A stretch of 64,000 nucleotides of DNA from Benincasa hispida (GCF_009727055.1 NC_052359.1:24145267-24209266), one strand, 5' to 3'; positions 36,148 to 48,221 are shown, numbered from the stretch's first letter. Translations and numbers: made by a program. The notes: generated by a model not told the origin, from the sequence alone.

Positions 36148-37904
36148 ATTAAATGTAGCTAAATGTCATGAAGTAATGTGTTTGTGGTGAAGAATAAAAG
36201 AATGTTGAAGCTTATTGGCTATGCGATACTCCTACTCCTAGCTAACAGATTAAGTAGTGGAAGTATGACTGTGAGAGATAGAGACACGAAAACTGTTAAC
36301 GCGTAGCAACATGCATGGGAAAATAGATAAAAATGGCGAGGATGTCTTCCATCGCAACACTAAGCCTGACCGCAAGAGTAACCCTAGCCAACGCATGCTA
36401 TGCGATCATGCTATATACACTTGAAGAAGACGCATGTGATGTATATGCGATAGTGTCGAGAGGCCTTATTTCTAAGTCTCTATTCCCGCTTACGTGCTCT
36501 CACACATAAACAAGATGACCGCATACCACCATGTCCTACTTAAAAGGTGCATAGGCTATGTAGTAGCAAACGGAGCTTATTCCTAAGTCCCCATTCTTGC
36601 CTATGCGATCCAATCTACTCTCCCAAGTCTTGATTTGGATTTTAGACTACTCTCCCTAGTATGTCTAAATGATGAATTATGCGCTTATAAGACAAGGTAA
36701 TCACATGAAATATGGTTGACATAAGATTATTCCTATCACCAGTGAACACTTGCTTACATTGCTTAATGCGATCAACAACTTACCCTCCCGGGCAGTTGGT
36801 TGTTGTTCACTCTACTCATAGACAAGCATTGTGTCTGCTTATAGACAAGCGTTGCTACAACTTCACACTAAGCAAATAGGATTTTCTCGCAACACTCACC
36901 CAATGCACACCTCTCGGTGGTTTGCTACATGCTTCATATGTTCATGTCGCATGATTAAGTATGCGATACTCTAGTAGTCTTACTTAGTAATGCAATGAAA
37001 GTAAAGGATGCTAAGAAAATGAAGATGGAGATCGAGTCGATGGAAAATATCGAAATGCATTGATCAAAAAATGTATTAATCTCTTAAGCCAGAATGTAAT
37101 ACAATACAAGGATAGAAGAGAAATATAGGGCAGATGGAAGCATTGTCTTACTTCCATCAGATGTGTGTCAAGGCTACCGGTGGTGCCATGGATGGGTGGT
37201 GGAGTAGACTCTCTTGAGCTCTAACTTCGGCGAAGACTCGATCATCACTCGGAATGGTTGAAGGGATGAAGAACTCTCAAGACTATCTTCTCACGCTTTG
37301 GTCTGGATCAAAAAGATCTGCCCTCCGGCAGAACGACTTGGATGCCTTGAAATTGTGCTCTAAGGCTTCCATTTATAGAGCTTGATCACCGATAGCATTT
37401 ATGGCCCTACTCTGAATCTGACACCCGCGACGCGATGGTCTTTTTCTGAATCTCTGCTGCTAACAGCGTGGTAGGTGAAATGTCAACATCACCTTTTGAC
37501 ACTCCTGAGGTATGTGTTCATGCTTGGTTTCTGAAGTGTCAATGCATTCCACCACCCTTGCGTTCATCCCTCTATTATGGTTATTATTCTATAGCCGCAA
37601 TCTCCCTGCGATGACCGCATTTGCTTGATCGCCGCAACACCCATGTGATGGACGCGATCATCGCATGCGATCGTCTTCATGATAGCCTCTTTTCCGCGCA
37701 TGCGATCAATTTCTGCATTTGCTACAAGAATAAATAATTGAACGCATAATAATGCATAATAGTGGTTAGCTGAGATTCTTAATGCAAATCAACATAAGCT
37801 CGTTTTCTCATGAATTCTTATTATAATCATCTCATCTTCTACTTATTAGCCTTCATAATTCTAAATAAAAGGCCTATAATGACGTGCATTTCTGCCCATC
37901 ATCA
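36148..37904 (-). repeat. Family-B LTR, minus strand, most of its length
   Basis: Overlaps the left B LTR (19320-19480) at its beginning and then supplies the rest. It has a TATA-like box on the minus strand near 37370, runs of GCGATC/GCATGCG, the terminal palindrome at 37879-37902 and TCA at 37904. The next five bases, ATTGG, are the expected right TSD; the matching left copy is not identifiable. Confidence 0.75.
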
Positions 37905-38850
37905 ATTGGCAAGAAAGCAATCAAAGAGCAAAACCCGGAGAAGGTAATGCAAGTAATGGTGTCATCGCATCATTGCAAAATCAGATGAATGCGATGATAA
38001 ATTTATTACAAGGCATCGCAATAAATAATTCTGTAACTCGAAGTGGGTAGGTCAATGCGATAGAGCAGACAAGCACCAGCTGTGCTACATGTGAAGAATC
38101 GCATTCTATTGAGGAGTGTCCACGAAACCCTCAGTCAATCTACTTTGTCAAAAACAACCCTTTTTCAAATGCGTACAACCGGGGGTGGTGAAATCACCCT
38201 AATTTTGCTTGGAAAAATAACCAACAACAAGCCTGTCAACATATGGCAGAAAGAGAAAGACCACTAAGATTTTCCCAAAGAACTAAAGATCAACAGCAAC
38301 AACAAGCTAGTAGCTCTCAAACCCCACCATCCTTATCACTGGAGAACTTGTTAGAACAATACATCAAAAAGAATGAAACGGTCCTCTAGAACCAAGTGAC
38401 ATCCATCTGCAAATTGGAAATCCAAATAGGAAAAATTGCGGGAGAGCTGAAAACAGACCGCAAGGGATGTTGCCTAGCTCAACTGAGCTTCCACACAAAA
38501 TAGGGAAAGAACACTGCCAAGCAGTCACCCTAAGAATTCAAAAGGCGACAGTGGAAGTTAGGAAAGAGCCTAGCAATACCGATTCGAAGGAACAACCTAC
38601 AATGGAATCGAAGAAACCGTTGACGCAAACTAAGTCAAAGAAGCCCAAGATTATGGAACCTGAAGATGCGATCAGCTCTAAACCTCCAGACCAAGGAATA
38701 GTGAAAGTACAACTACCTCCATTCCCTCAAAGACTGAAAAAGAAGCAAAACGATGAAGGTCAGTATCATCGCTTCCTGGAAATATTGAAACAACTACACA
38801 TCAATATTCCATTTATAGAAGCAATAGAGCAGATGCCATGTTTTTGAAGG
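37905..38850 (+). pseudogene. Gag C-terminal region (Athila type)
   Basis: A helical QNQMNAMINLLQGIA segment is followed by an in-frame TAG (38048-38050), then the zinc knuckle CATCEESHSIEEC (38081-38119, C-X2-C-X3-H-X4-C). A Gln-rich linker and an ENLLEQYIKKNE helix follow with frame shifts between them. The last stretch (38467-38847) is a Lys/Pro/Glu-rich linker ending in LPPFPQRLKKK, which in this family leads into protease. The knuckle binds element RNA during packaging; this copy cannot make an intact protein. Confidence 0.78.
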
Positions 38851-38918
38851 ATATTGTTTCGAAGAAGAGAAACACAGGAAAATTCGCCATGGTGGCATTA
38901 ACACAAGAGTCAAATATT

Positions 38919-39040
38919 AGGAGGGATCTACATTGGTCAAATACCCAAGATCGCATAATGCTTGACCAATGAAAAGGGCAGCTTTACAATACCCTGCTCA
39001 ATAGGAGGGATCTACATTGGTCAAGCATTATGCGATCTTG
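38919..39040. repeat. Local duplication plus inverted copy in protease leader
   Basis: AGGAGGGATCTACATTGGTC occurs at about 38919-38938 and again at about 39003-39022. In between, 38945-38970 is the reverse complement of about 39014-39040. This replaces the normal sequence just before protease. Confidence 0.75.
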
Positions 39041-39440
39041 GGGCAAGCATAAACTTAATGCCCTTTTCAATCACTAAACAATTGAATGTAGGTCAGCTGA
39101 CACCCACAACGGTGACTCTCCAACTTGCAGATAGGTCCCTAATACGTCCTGACGAAAAATTGAAGGATGTCTTGGTCACAATAGACAAATTCATTCTACC
39201 TGCAAACTTCATCATTCTAGATTATGAAGTGGATAAAGACGTGCCAATCATATTGAGATGACCATTCTTGTCTGCTGGTCGTGCTCAAATAGACGTGCAC
39301 AAGGGAGAAATCACAATGAGCATCAATGGAAAGAAGCTAAAGTTTAATATTATCAAGGCAATGAAGTTCCCAGAAGATGAAGGCTTATCAGATTCCGAGT
39401 TCAAGATTGGGAGTCCGATGAAGAAAATGAAGAAAGAGAG
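38962..39440 (+). pseudogene. Retropepsin-like protease region (Athila type)
   Basis: Aspartic protease that would cleave Gag-Pol. The active-site motif DLGAS is present near 39030, followed by INLMPFS and the flap-region wording expected of the family. The conserved ILGRPF block is cut by TGA at 39259-39261 (Gly codon to TGA). A frameshift follows at about 39400. Confidence 0.8.
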
Positions 39441-39539
39441 GATGTGACAACATCCTTAAAAACCTACCATGCAATGACGGAGATAGTGAACAATGAAGAA
39501 AAGTTAACTTTGGATGAAGAAAGGAAAACACGAAAACCC

Positions 39540-40687
39540 TCTTTAGAGCAACCGTCTATAGTGGAGTTGAGAAACTCTACCAAATCCCTTGAAGTACGCT
39601 TTCCTTGGCCAGAATGAAACCTTGCCAGTAATCATATCCTCTACGTTACCAGAAGAAAAAGAAACTACCCTGCTCAGTATTTTGAAGAAATATATTAGAG
39701 CAATCGGATGGACGATCGCAAACATCAAAGGTATTAGGTCGACATACTGCATGCATAAAATTCCGCTCGAAGAAAACCAGAAAGGCTTGATAGAACCTCA
39801 ACGCAAACTGAACCCTACGATGAAAGAGGTTGTTAAAAAAGAAATCTTTAAATGGTTAGATGTCAGCATAAAATCCCGTTACTTGGGTTAGCCTTATACA
39901 ATGTGTTCCCAAGAAGGGTGGGATGACAGTGGTCCCCAACGCAAACAACGAGTTGATCCTCATGAGGACTGTCACAGGTTGCCGAATCTATATGGACTAT
40001 AGGAAGCTCAACGCCACGACAAAGAAAGATCATTTCCCCTTACCTTTCATTGATCAAATGCTTGACCAAATAGCAGGGAATGACTATTTCTGTTTCTTTG
40101 ATGGGTATGCAGGCAAACCAGATTATGATCGCATCAGAGCATCAAGAAAAGACCACGTTCACCTATCCATATGGAACGTTCGCCTTTCATTGCCTGTTGG
40201 GCTATGTAATGCACCCAGCACATTTCAAAGGTGTATGATGGCAATCTTCTCCGAGTACTTTGAAGACTTTGTTTAAATCTTTATGAATGATTTCTCAGTC
40301 TATGGACAAACATATGAAATTTGTCCTAAAATCTTAGAGAGAATATTGAAAAGATGTGAAGAAACTAATCTAGTACTGAACTAGGAAAAGTGTCATTTCA
40401 TGGTTAAAGAAGGAATTGAGCTTAGGCACAAGGTTTCAAAGGATGAGCTAGAGGTGGATAACGCAAAAATTGAAGCCATAGAAAAACTTCCACCTCCTGC
40501 AAATGTGAAAGCTTTAAAGAGTTTCTTAGGACACGCGAGGTTCTACAGACGATTTGTGAAGGACTTCTCCAAAATAGCTCGACCATTGAATGCGTTGCTA
40601 GAAGTTGATAGACCTTTGGACTTTGATCCACACTGCCTCACCGCATTCAAAGCACTAAAGGACGCATTGAGTACAACGCAATTATGA
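39540..40687 (+). pseudogene. Reverse transcriptase region (Athila type)
   Basis: N-terminal RT sequence (39589-39891) leads to YMDYRKLNATTKKDHFPLPF and FFDGYAG (39990-40110), then LCNAPSTFQRCMMAIFSEYF (40200-40265). The catalytic Phe-Met-Asp-Asp box reads FMND (about 40280-40291) after a TAA stop at 40274-40276, so the first catalytic Asp is lost. A frameshift affects the segment between DGY and LCNAP. The thumb/connection part LKSFLGHARFYRRFVKDFSK is intact (40510-40570). Confidence 0.85.
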
Positions 40688-41040
40688 TCGCACCCGATTG
40701 GAGAAAGCCATTCGAGGTGATGTGAGATGCCCCCAAATATGCGATGGGGGTAGTCTTCGCACAAAAAGTAAAGATAATGTTGCACCCCATCGCTTATGGG
40801 AACAGAACATTGAACTCCACGCACGCGAATTATACCACCACAGAGAAGGAGCTTCTAGCGGAAATCTTTGCGATTGAAAAATTTAGACCTTACTTGTTGA
40901 GATCAAAAGTTTAGTCCACATCGACCCCTCGACGATAAGATATTTAATGACCAAAAAAGATGCAAAGTCGAGACTAATCTGATGGGTTCTCCTACTCCAA
41001 GATTTTAATATGGAGATAATCCACAAAGGAACGAAGAACC
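40688..41040 (+). pseudogene. RNase H region (gypsy)
   Basis: DAPKYAMGVVFAQ, then NYTTTEKELLAEIFAIEKFRPYLL with the conserved Glu of the active site. Many stops downstream, so the end is approximate. Confidence 0.75.
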
Positions 41041-41140
41041 AGGTGCTGACCATTTATCGAGGCTAGAGATCCCGGAAGTGGATCGCATCCAATCGGAGGT
41101 GAACGCATCATTCCCAGACGAGCAATTGCTTAAAATTGAA

Positions 41141-41374
41141 GAACTACCCTGGTATGCAGATATTGTCAACTTCTTGGTCTGCAAACAATTTCTGGAAAAT
41201 TACACATCCCATCAAAATAAGCGACTCATTCATGAATATCTGTCTCTTATACACATCTAGATGTGTATAAGAGACAGGAACTACCCTGGTATGCAGATAT
41301 TGTCAACTTCTTGGTCTGCAAACAATTTCTGGAAAATTACACATCCCATCAAAATAAGCGACTCATTCATGAAT
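41141..41374. repeat. Exact 97-bp duplication around adapter (artefact)
   Basis: Bases 41141-41237 and 41278-41374 are identical, separated by the adapter at 41240-41277. It duplicates part of the RNase H-integrase linker and is absent from the expected gypsy architecture. Confidence 0.9.
41240..41277. other. Tn5 mosaic-end junction adapter (artefact)
   Basis: Full 38-bp palindrome. Two false ORF ends derive from it: one ending SLIHI at 41260 and one starting MYKRQ at 41263. Confidence 0.97.
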
Positions 41375-41379
41375 GCAAA

Positions 41380-42270
41380 TTCTACTATTGGGACGGGCCA
41401 GATCTGTACAAAAGTAGACCCCAGATATTGAGACTTTGTGTTCCAGAGACTACTTTTTAGCACATACATTTTCGGGGGACAGCACACAGCGACAAAAGTT
41501 TTGCAAAGTGGGTATTACTGGCCAACTCTTTTTAAGGATGTATAAGAATATTCCATGAAATGTGATAAGTGCCAACACGCTGGAAACATTTCAGAGAAAA
41601 ATGCGATGCCAATGAACATCATCTTGGAAGTGGAACTATTCGACGTCTGGGTATAGATTTCATGGGACCATTTCCATCGTCAAATGGTCATAAATACATT
41701 CTGTTGGTTGTCGACTATGTTTCCAAATGGATTGAACCGGTTTCATGCATTGCAAACGATGCGGCAACAGTCTCCAAGTTCTTACAGAGAAACATCTTCA
41801 CTGGTTTTGGCACTCTACATACCATAGTAAGTGACGAAGGGACCCACTTTGTGAATCGTATCATTAACAAACTACTGATCAAATACAATTTCTACCATAT
41901 GATCGCCACCGCATATGACCCCCAGAAAAACAGACAAGTCGAGGGTCCTAACAAAGAAATCAAGTCGGTTTTAGAGAAGATGGTGAATCCATCGCGAAAG
42001 GATTGGGCCATGAAGCTTGACGATGCATTGTGGGCATATAGGATTGACTATCAAATACCCATAGGCATGTCACCATATGCATTGGTGTTTGGGAAGGCTT
42101 GTCATCTACCGTTGGAATTGGAGTATAAGGAGTTGTGGGCAATTAAAAAGCTTAACTTTTATCTGAATGCTACAGGGGAAGAGAGAAAACATCAGCTACT
42201 AGAGCTAGACGAATGGAGACTGCAGGCGTATGAGAATGCCAAAATTTACAAAGAATGGACGAAGCAATGA
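41380..42270 (+). pseudogene. Integrase region (Athila type)
   Basis: The zinc-finger half is degraded (41380-41570). The catalytic core from 41569 is open for 233 codons: GIDFMGPFPSSNGHKYILLVVDYVSKW (first Asp), IVSDEGTHF (second Asp) and an EIKSVLEKMVN segment, with the third acidic residue in the QVEGPNKEIK stretch. The C-terminal part reads SPYALVFGKACHLPLE and LLELDEWRLQAYENAK, which is highly characteristic of Athila. Ends at TGA 42268-42270. Best-preserved domain of this element. Confidence 0.88.
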
Positions 42271-42354
42271 CATGACAAACGTCTACCAGCTTTCCTTCAA
42301 AATTACTTATACGAAATTTCCTAAGTCCATCGCATGAATCATTTTGTCTTTCAG

Positions 42355-42390
42355 CAATGAGGACATTGTTGTGTGTTGAATTTGGGGGTG
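42355..42390 (+). promoter_or_regulatory. Stem-loop and PPT-like tract after pol
   Basis: CAATG (42355-42359), AGGA loop, CATTG (42364-42368), then GAATTTGGGGGTG (42378-42390). It repeats the stem-loop-plus-PPT layout seen before the LTR, here at the end of pol, a position where a central polypurine tract could act. The copia element inserted one TSD length beyond it. Confidence 0.6.
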
Positions 42391-42395
42391 CTAGT

Positions 42396-44241
42396 TGAAG
42401 GAAAAGTCGGCATGCGCAACGAAATTGAGAATCAATTTTACTCTAATCGCCAAAAATAAACATGAAACCCTAAAAGAATTAATTAGGGTTATTTTGAAAT
42501 AATACCTTTGAAGGTCCCGAAACTCGTCTATCTGCACCTGAACACGAATAGACCACCACTAGAGCTGACCTACTATTCTTTGGACCTACTCGTCTATCTG
42601 CACCTAAAAGAATTAATTGGGACCTGATGGATGAAGATCCCGAGAGAGAGAAAAGATGGAAATAGAAGAAGGGATTTTTTTATTGGGTTTGGGTTTTTCT
42701 TTTTGGCCGAATTTTAGAAAACTATTTTGGCAAAAATCCCAAAAGTTTTTAATCCAAAAACTTGCCCATATTTATAGAAAAGGGCCATGCAAAATTGCAT
42801 GAAATAATTTCATAAAATCCCAACATCTAGAATCCACTATCTTAGTGGGCTTAATGTCTCTACTATAAGCCAACACCTAGCAAACTATTTTGTTAGTGGA
42901 ATTATCCAACAAAAGTTTGGATTTTCCCATTAACTTTAGTCAAAGGGAAAAATAGTCATTTGCTCAAAGTCAAACTTTGCCCAAAAAGTTAAAATTTTGA
43001 CTTTTTATGATTTTTTCCGTGTTGACCAATTTTGACCTCCCGAGCATGAATCCGCATTCATTTTCTCGAGATTCAAATCAAATTTGAATATAAGATTGGT
43101 CAAAGTTTGACTTTTCAAAGTTAAAAGTCAACTCTTTGACATTTTACGTCTTTGACCATTTCTATTATTCCGAGCTTCCGAATATGAACGTATTCATATT
43201 CTTGATATTTAAATCACATTTAAATATTAAAGTTGTATCTCTAAACTAAAAAATTGACCACTGTATCTCATATACTTGTCGGTTCCTCTCTCTTCACCTA
43301 ATTCGAACAATTCGAATTATTCTATCATACTGTTCTAAGTTTACACCATATAAGCTAGTAGGGGAACCTAATGGACCTATAGATCATGGGCTCCAATGAT
43401 CCGAGATTAGCTGGCTAAACTCTTTAGACAGAGCTAATCAACATTCGTTAACTAACGGGTCATTCCACTATAGTCCCGTAGTTGCACTCCCCTCACTATA
43501 GATATATTTGTGTCCATTTGATATAACCATGAATAGTAAGATAATCATTCACAAGTTGTTAGTAATCTCGGCTGGGCCATAAAAACCGTTTTACCCCCAA
43601 GACTTATTCCTTAATTTCCACCGATTCTCTAATGAACAATTGGTTTAAGATCCAACCTATAAACCAAACCCCTCTCCAGCCAATGAGAGGGTGGGGCCCC
43701 TTGTTCAAGACCTAGATTCAATACTACAAGGAACAACTATCTACTATCCCTATAACGGGTAGGAGTGAATTTCATCTTGCACCCTATGTTACCAGCTATC
43801 CACCTGATCTTACCCCTGAAATGGAAGGCTTATTGGGTCAGCGATAATGAGCTGCCCTCACCTGTGTAGATCTAAGGATAGTTCCGAGTGAACATGAGTT
43901 CATAGTTAGCTCAAGATTAAGATTAAGTTACCTAGGTCATCAATTAACAAAATAGTCAGTTTTATATATTAAACGACATTTAGAACGTAAAAGTGACTAT
44001 TTCATGGTTCAGTTTTATGTAAACTCTTTACACAGGATGCCCCCATTTTCATGTCTCCACATGAACGGTTTAGGATCACATCGTTTGTACTAACTACAAA
44101 ATGGGTCGCATCCATAGTGTCCCCAGAATAAGGCACCCAACCTTATTCCTGTCTCTTATACACATCTAGATGTGTATAAGAGACAGCATATGAGTACAAT
44201 AAACATATGAATACAATAAACTAGGGCATTCACGCCCAACA
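42396..44241 (-). repeat. 3' LTR of copia element 1
   Basis: Left end TGAAGGAAAAGTCGGCATGCGC, identical in layout to 49161. Similar to the right LTR up to about 44148; there an adapter (44149-44186) replaces the stretch equivalent to 50850-51030. The remaining CATATGAGTACAATAAAC...CCCAACA gives the U3 start. Confidence 0.8.
44149..44186. other. Tn5 mosaic-end junction adapter (artefact)
   Basis: Full 38-bp palindrome inside the copia 3' LTR. About 150-200 bp of LTR present in the right copy is missing here. Confidence 0.97.
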
Positions 44242-44262
44242 TAATCTCCCACTTGTCCTAGT

Positions 44263-44780
44263 TTAGAAACACCGTAGACCTAAACTCTGTAGGTGACCCT
44301 CAAAAACTTTAGCCGTGAGGGTTTTTGTAAAAGGATCAACAATGTTTTGCTCAGAAGGTATCTGGGTCACTACAACGTCATCACGGTATGATTTCCTGGA
44401 TAAGGTTGTACTTGCATTCGATGTGCTTTCCCCGTTTATGGCTTCGTGGTTCTTTTGAATTTTCATCTGCACCGCTATTGTCACAATAAAACGTGATGGG
44501 TAGATGCATATTTGGAACAACTTCCAAAGGTGTCAAGAATTTCCTCAGCCATACTACTTTTGCTACTTCGCAAGCAACTACGTATTCAGCTTCCATTGTG
44601 GAGTCAGCTATACAGGTCTGTTTTACGCTTCTCCACACTACTGCTCCTCTGTTAAGAGTGAACAGTGATCCAGATGTAGTCTTTCTAGCATCTTTATCAG
44701 TTTGGAAATCAGAGTCAGTGTATCCAGTAAAGATCAGATCCTTAGCACTATACACGAGCATGTAGTCCCTAGTTCTCCTG
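44263..44780 (-). pseudogene. Copia element 1 RNase H
   Basis: GYTDSDFQTDKDARKTTSG, VVWRSVKQTCIADSTMEAEYV and FYCDNSGADENSKEPRSHKRGKHIE: the acidic residues of TDSD, MEAEY and CDN are present. Removes RNA from the hybrid during reverse transcription. Nearly open, with a frameshift near 44400. Confidence 0.85.
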
Positions 44781-45720
44781 AGATACTTTAAGATGTTCTT
44801 AATGGCAGTCCAATGATCACGTCCAGGAGTAGACTAGTATCTACTGACGATCCCTACTAAGTAGCATATGTCAGGTCTAGTACATAATATTGCATACATC
44901 AGGCTTCCAATTGCGGAGGCATAGGGAATATTTCTCATATCCTCAACTTCTTGAGGTGTCTTAGAACATTGTTCTTTTGACAGATGAATTCCATGTCTGA
45001 AAGGCAACAGACCCTTTTTGGAATTCTGCATTTTATATCTAGACAACATTTTGTCTATATAAGATGCTTGAGCCATGGCTATCCTATTCTTGTGGTTCCA
45101 AACAATTTGGATCCCAATAATATAGTGCGCATTTCCTAAATCTTTCATTTGGAATTGTGTATCTAGCCATTGTTTGTCGTCAGTAAGATATCCTACATCA
45201 TTCCCAATGAGTAGAATATCATCGACATATAAAACTAAGAACGCTATAGTAGAATTGACGATCTTCTTGTAAACACAAGGCTCGTCAACATTCTGTTCAA
45301 AACCATAAGATTTGATTGCAGTATCTAGAAGATGAATACGTTCCAAGTCTAGATCTATTCAAAGCCAAGATCTAGAAGCTTGTTCCAACCTATAAATGGA
45401 TTTTTGAAGGTTATAAACCTTTTGTTCTTGACCCTGTGCAATAAACCCCTCTGTTGAGCCATATAGATACTCTCTTCAAGATCACCATTTAGAAAGGTTG
45501 TCTTGACATCCATCTGCCAAATTTTATAGTCATAAAAGGTGGCAATGGATAAGAGTATTCTAATCGACTTAAGCATGACAACAGGAGAGAAAGTTTCTTC
45601 ATAGTCCACTCCCTCTCTCTGGGTATAACCCTTTGCCACAAGTCAAGCCTTAAAAGTCTATACTTTACCGGCTTGGTCTCGTTTTCTCTTGTAGATCCAC
45701 TTACAACCAATTGGTTTTAC
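44781..45720 (-). pseudogene. Copia element 1 reverse transcriptase
   Basis: From the N-terminus: GCKWIYKRKRDQAGKVQTFKA, then [40 protein letters not shown], and the catalytic LYVDDILLIGND, which is intact. FQMKDLGNAHYIIGIQI and the SKKGLLPFRHGIHLS block follow. At least one stop near 45640, a frameshift near 45350-45420 and a stop near 44833 break it. Confidence 0.88.
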
Positions 45721-45963
45721 ATCATTTGGTTGATCTACAAGTTTCTAGACAGAATTGAAGTGCATAGACTCCACTTCGAGGTCCATGGCTTTGACCCACT
45801 GATCACGGTTCACATCTTTCATTGCCTGTTTATAGGTCGATGGATCCTCTATGCCATCATCAGGTACGATGAATTTTGTTTCTGTTAAACCCAAGTAACA
45901 GTCAGGCTGCTGAACAACCCTCCCATTCTCATCTCTTGAAAAGGATGTGACTGACTTGATGTA

Positions 45964-47640
45964 CTAGTTTCTAGCTCTATCTGTAGCGTCTTTGGAAATT
46001 TCATTCAATACTAGTTTACTGCGCGGTTGATGACTTCTTATATGGTCTTCCTCTAATAATGTGGCATTTTTCGATACAAATACTTTATTCTCTTGAGGAT
46101 GATAAAACAGACCACCCCTTGTTTCCTTTGGATAGCCTACAAATAGGCATAATTTTGAACGATGTTCAAATTTCTTGGGATTTTGTACCAACACATGTGA
46201 TGGGCAACCCCCAATTCTAAAGTGACGTAAACTACTTTTACGCCCTTTCCATAGCTCATAAGGTGTTTCTAAAACACTTTTAGAGGGAATATTGTTCAAA
46301 ATATGGACAGCGAATTCAAGTGCATATGCCCAAAAGGAATCAGGTAATTGAACATAGCTCATCATAGAGTGAACCATATCTAATAAGGTTCAGTTTCTTC
46401 TTTCTGATACACCGTTCTGCTGAGGCATACTAGGTGCAGAGAGTTGTGACTGGATCCCGTTTTCTATCAAATAGTCTTGGAATCGTATGTCCCTATATAC
46501 TCTCCACCCCGATCTGATCGAAGTGTCTTTATTGTTTTACCTAATTCATTCTCAACTTCAGTCTTATATTCTTTGAACTTTTCAAGAGAATCAGACTTGT
46601 GATAAAGCAGGTAAACATGACTATACCTTGAATAATCATCAATAAAACTGATGAAATATTCATACCCACCTCGAGCCTTGACATTCATTGGTCCACAAAG
46701 GTTCGAATGTACGAGCTCTAAGGGTACTTTGGCTCTGAGAACTTTTCCAGTAAAGGATCTCTTGGTCATTTTTCCTTCAAGACAGGATTCACATGGAGGT
46801 AAAGAGTTATTTTCTAACTGACTTAAAAGTCCACTCTTGACCAATCTCCCAATCCTATTGACATTTATGTGACTAAGTCTAAGGTGCCATAGATAGGCGT
46901 TGGAAGAAACCTTTTGTTTTTTATTCTGAGTTTCTAATGTTCTAAACATTTCAGTATTTAAAACAAAATTTGCTCTAAATGGTCTTAACTTATATAAGTT
47001 GTCTTCAAGTGTAGCAGAACAAATTTGAATACCTTTACAAAAAATGAACGCCTCATTTATATTAAAATATATTGTATATAATTGTTCTATAATACAAGCG
47101 ATAGATATCAAATTCCTCTTCATAAGAGGTGCATACAAAACATTTTTAAGTACTAGATATCTATCTTCAAAAAACAACTTCAGATTTCCCACTGCTTCAG
47201 CTGAGACAACCTCTCCTGTTCCAACTTTAAGGGTTATCTCACCTTCTTCATGCTTTTTCCAAGAACTAGTTTCCTGAAATGAGAAACAAATATGATTAGT
47301 GGATCCTAAATCTAGTATCCAGGTTGAAGTATCATATTCCAATAAACATGTTTCAATGACCAGTAAATCATATTTACCTTGTGTCGTTTTCTCAGCATTC
47401 TTCTCTGCTAGGTACTTCGGACAATTTCTCTTCCAATGCTCGTTTTGGTTATAGTGGAAACATTTTCCTTTATCTGTATCCTTCTTTCCGTTCTTTATCT
47501 TGGGAGCCTGCCCTTTTCCTTTCTTTTTCATTTGAGCTTTAGAGGGTCCAACTTTGGCTTTAGACGACGATCCTCTTAAAAAAAATTTCTTAGTGGTAGC
47601 AAAATTTTCTTTCACTTCCTTCCCTTTACCTAAAGTAAGG
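45964..47640 (-). pseudogene. Copia element 1 zinc knuckle, protease and integrase
   Basis: The 382-codon frame (47615-46467) starts in the gag tail. The zinc knuckle reads CFHYNQNEHWKRNC (residues 52-65), so its second Cys is Tyr. The protease motif reads DLGST (residues 102-106) where the family has DSGAT. The integrase HHCC part (LWHLRLSHIN...CESCLEGK) and first two core Asp residues (FIDDYSRY, LRSDRGGEY) follow. The third acidic residue (QQNGVSERRN) comes after a frameshift near 46470 and a stop near 46389. The C-terminal part (46377-45964) carries LETPYELWKGRK and LCLFVGYPKETRGG. Confidence 0.87.
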
Positions 47641-48221
47641 TTTTGGAATCGCTAGAGCACGTTAAGAAGGGTAGTGAGGTTAAATTCTATCTTATTTAAA
47701 GACGCATTTTTCTCGAAAGGTATAAAACTCTTCGGAAGAGATTGTAAGATAAAGCTAACCTGGTTAGCCTCATCAATGGGTTCGCCATTTACTTCAGCGA
47801 TATTAAAGTACATCATATTGTCCAGGACATGTTCTCTAAAAGAGGTCCCCATCTTCATCTGCTTCATGTAAATGTGTTTAATAGCCTCGTGTCTAAGGGA
47901 CCATGATGGTTGCACAAACATTTCTCTTAATGAATCTATTATCTCTTTAGTCATAGCTAAAGATTCATGTTTCTTTGCCAAAACATCAATCATGCTGGCA
48001 AGAATGTAAACACAGGCCTTGTCATTGGCTTTGACCCATCGATCGTATGCTTCCCGAAAAGTTTGGTTAGCATTTGAGGCTAGGGCTTGAGGATATTCCT
48101 CAGTTAAGATGAATCTTAGATCATCAACTACCAGTATTGTGTTTAGATTTGATTTCCATGCCGAATAATTATCACCATTTAGTTTCTCGGAAGCTAAGAG
48201 TTAAATTATTGAGCTATTCAT
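47641..48221 (-). pseudogene. Copia element 1 gag
   Basis: ATG at 48221-48219 gives MNSSII followed by a stop, then LLASEKLNGDNYSAWK. It continues through RWVKANDKACVYILAS, SLREMFVQPSWSLRHEAIKHIYMKQMK and FILQSLPKSFIPFEKN, the standard UBN2-type Gag layout. Broken by a stop at about 47653 before the zinc knuckle. Confidence 0.82.

Noticed and set aside
42600..44100. Host gene promoter or exon between the gypsy and copia coding regions
   Set aside because: The whole stretch is collinear with the copia LTR at 49161-50850.
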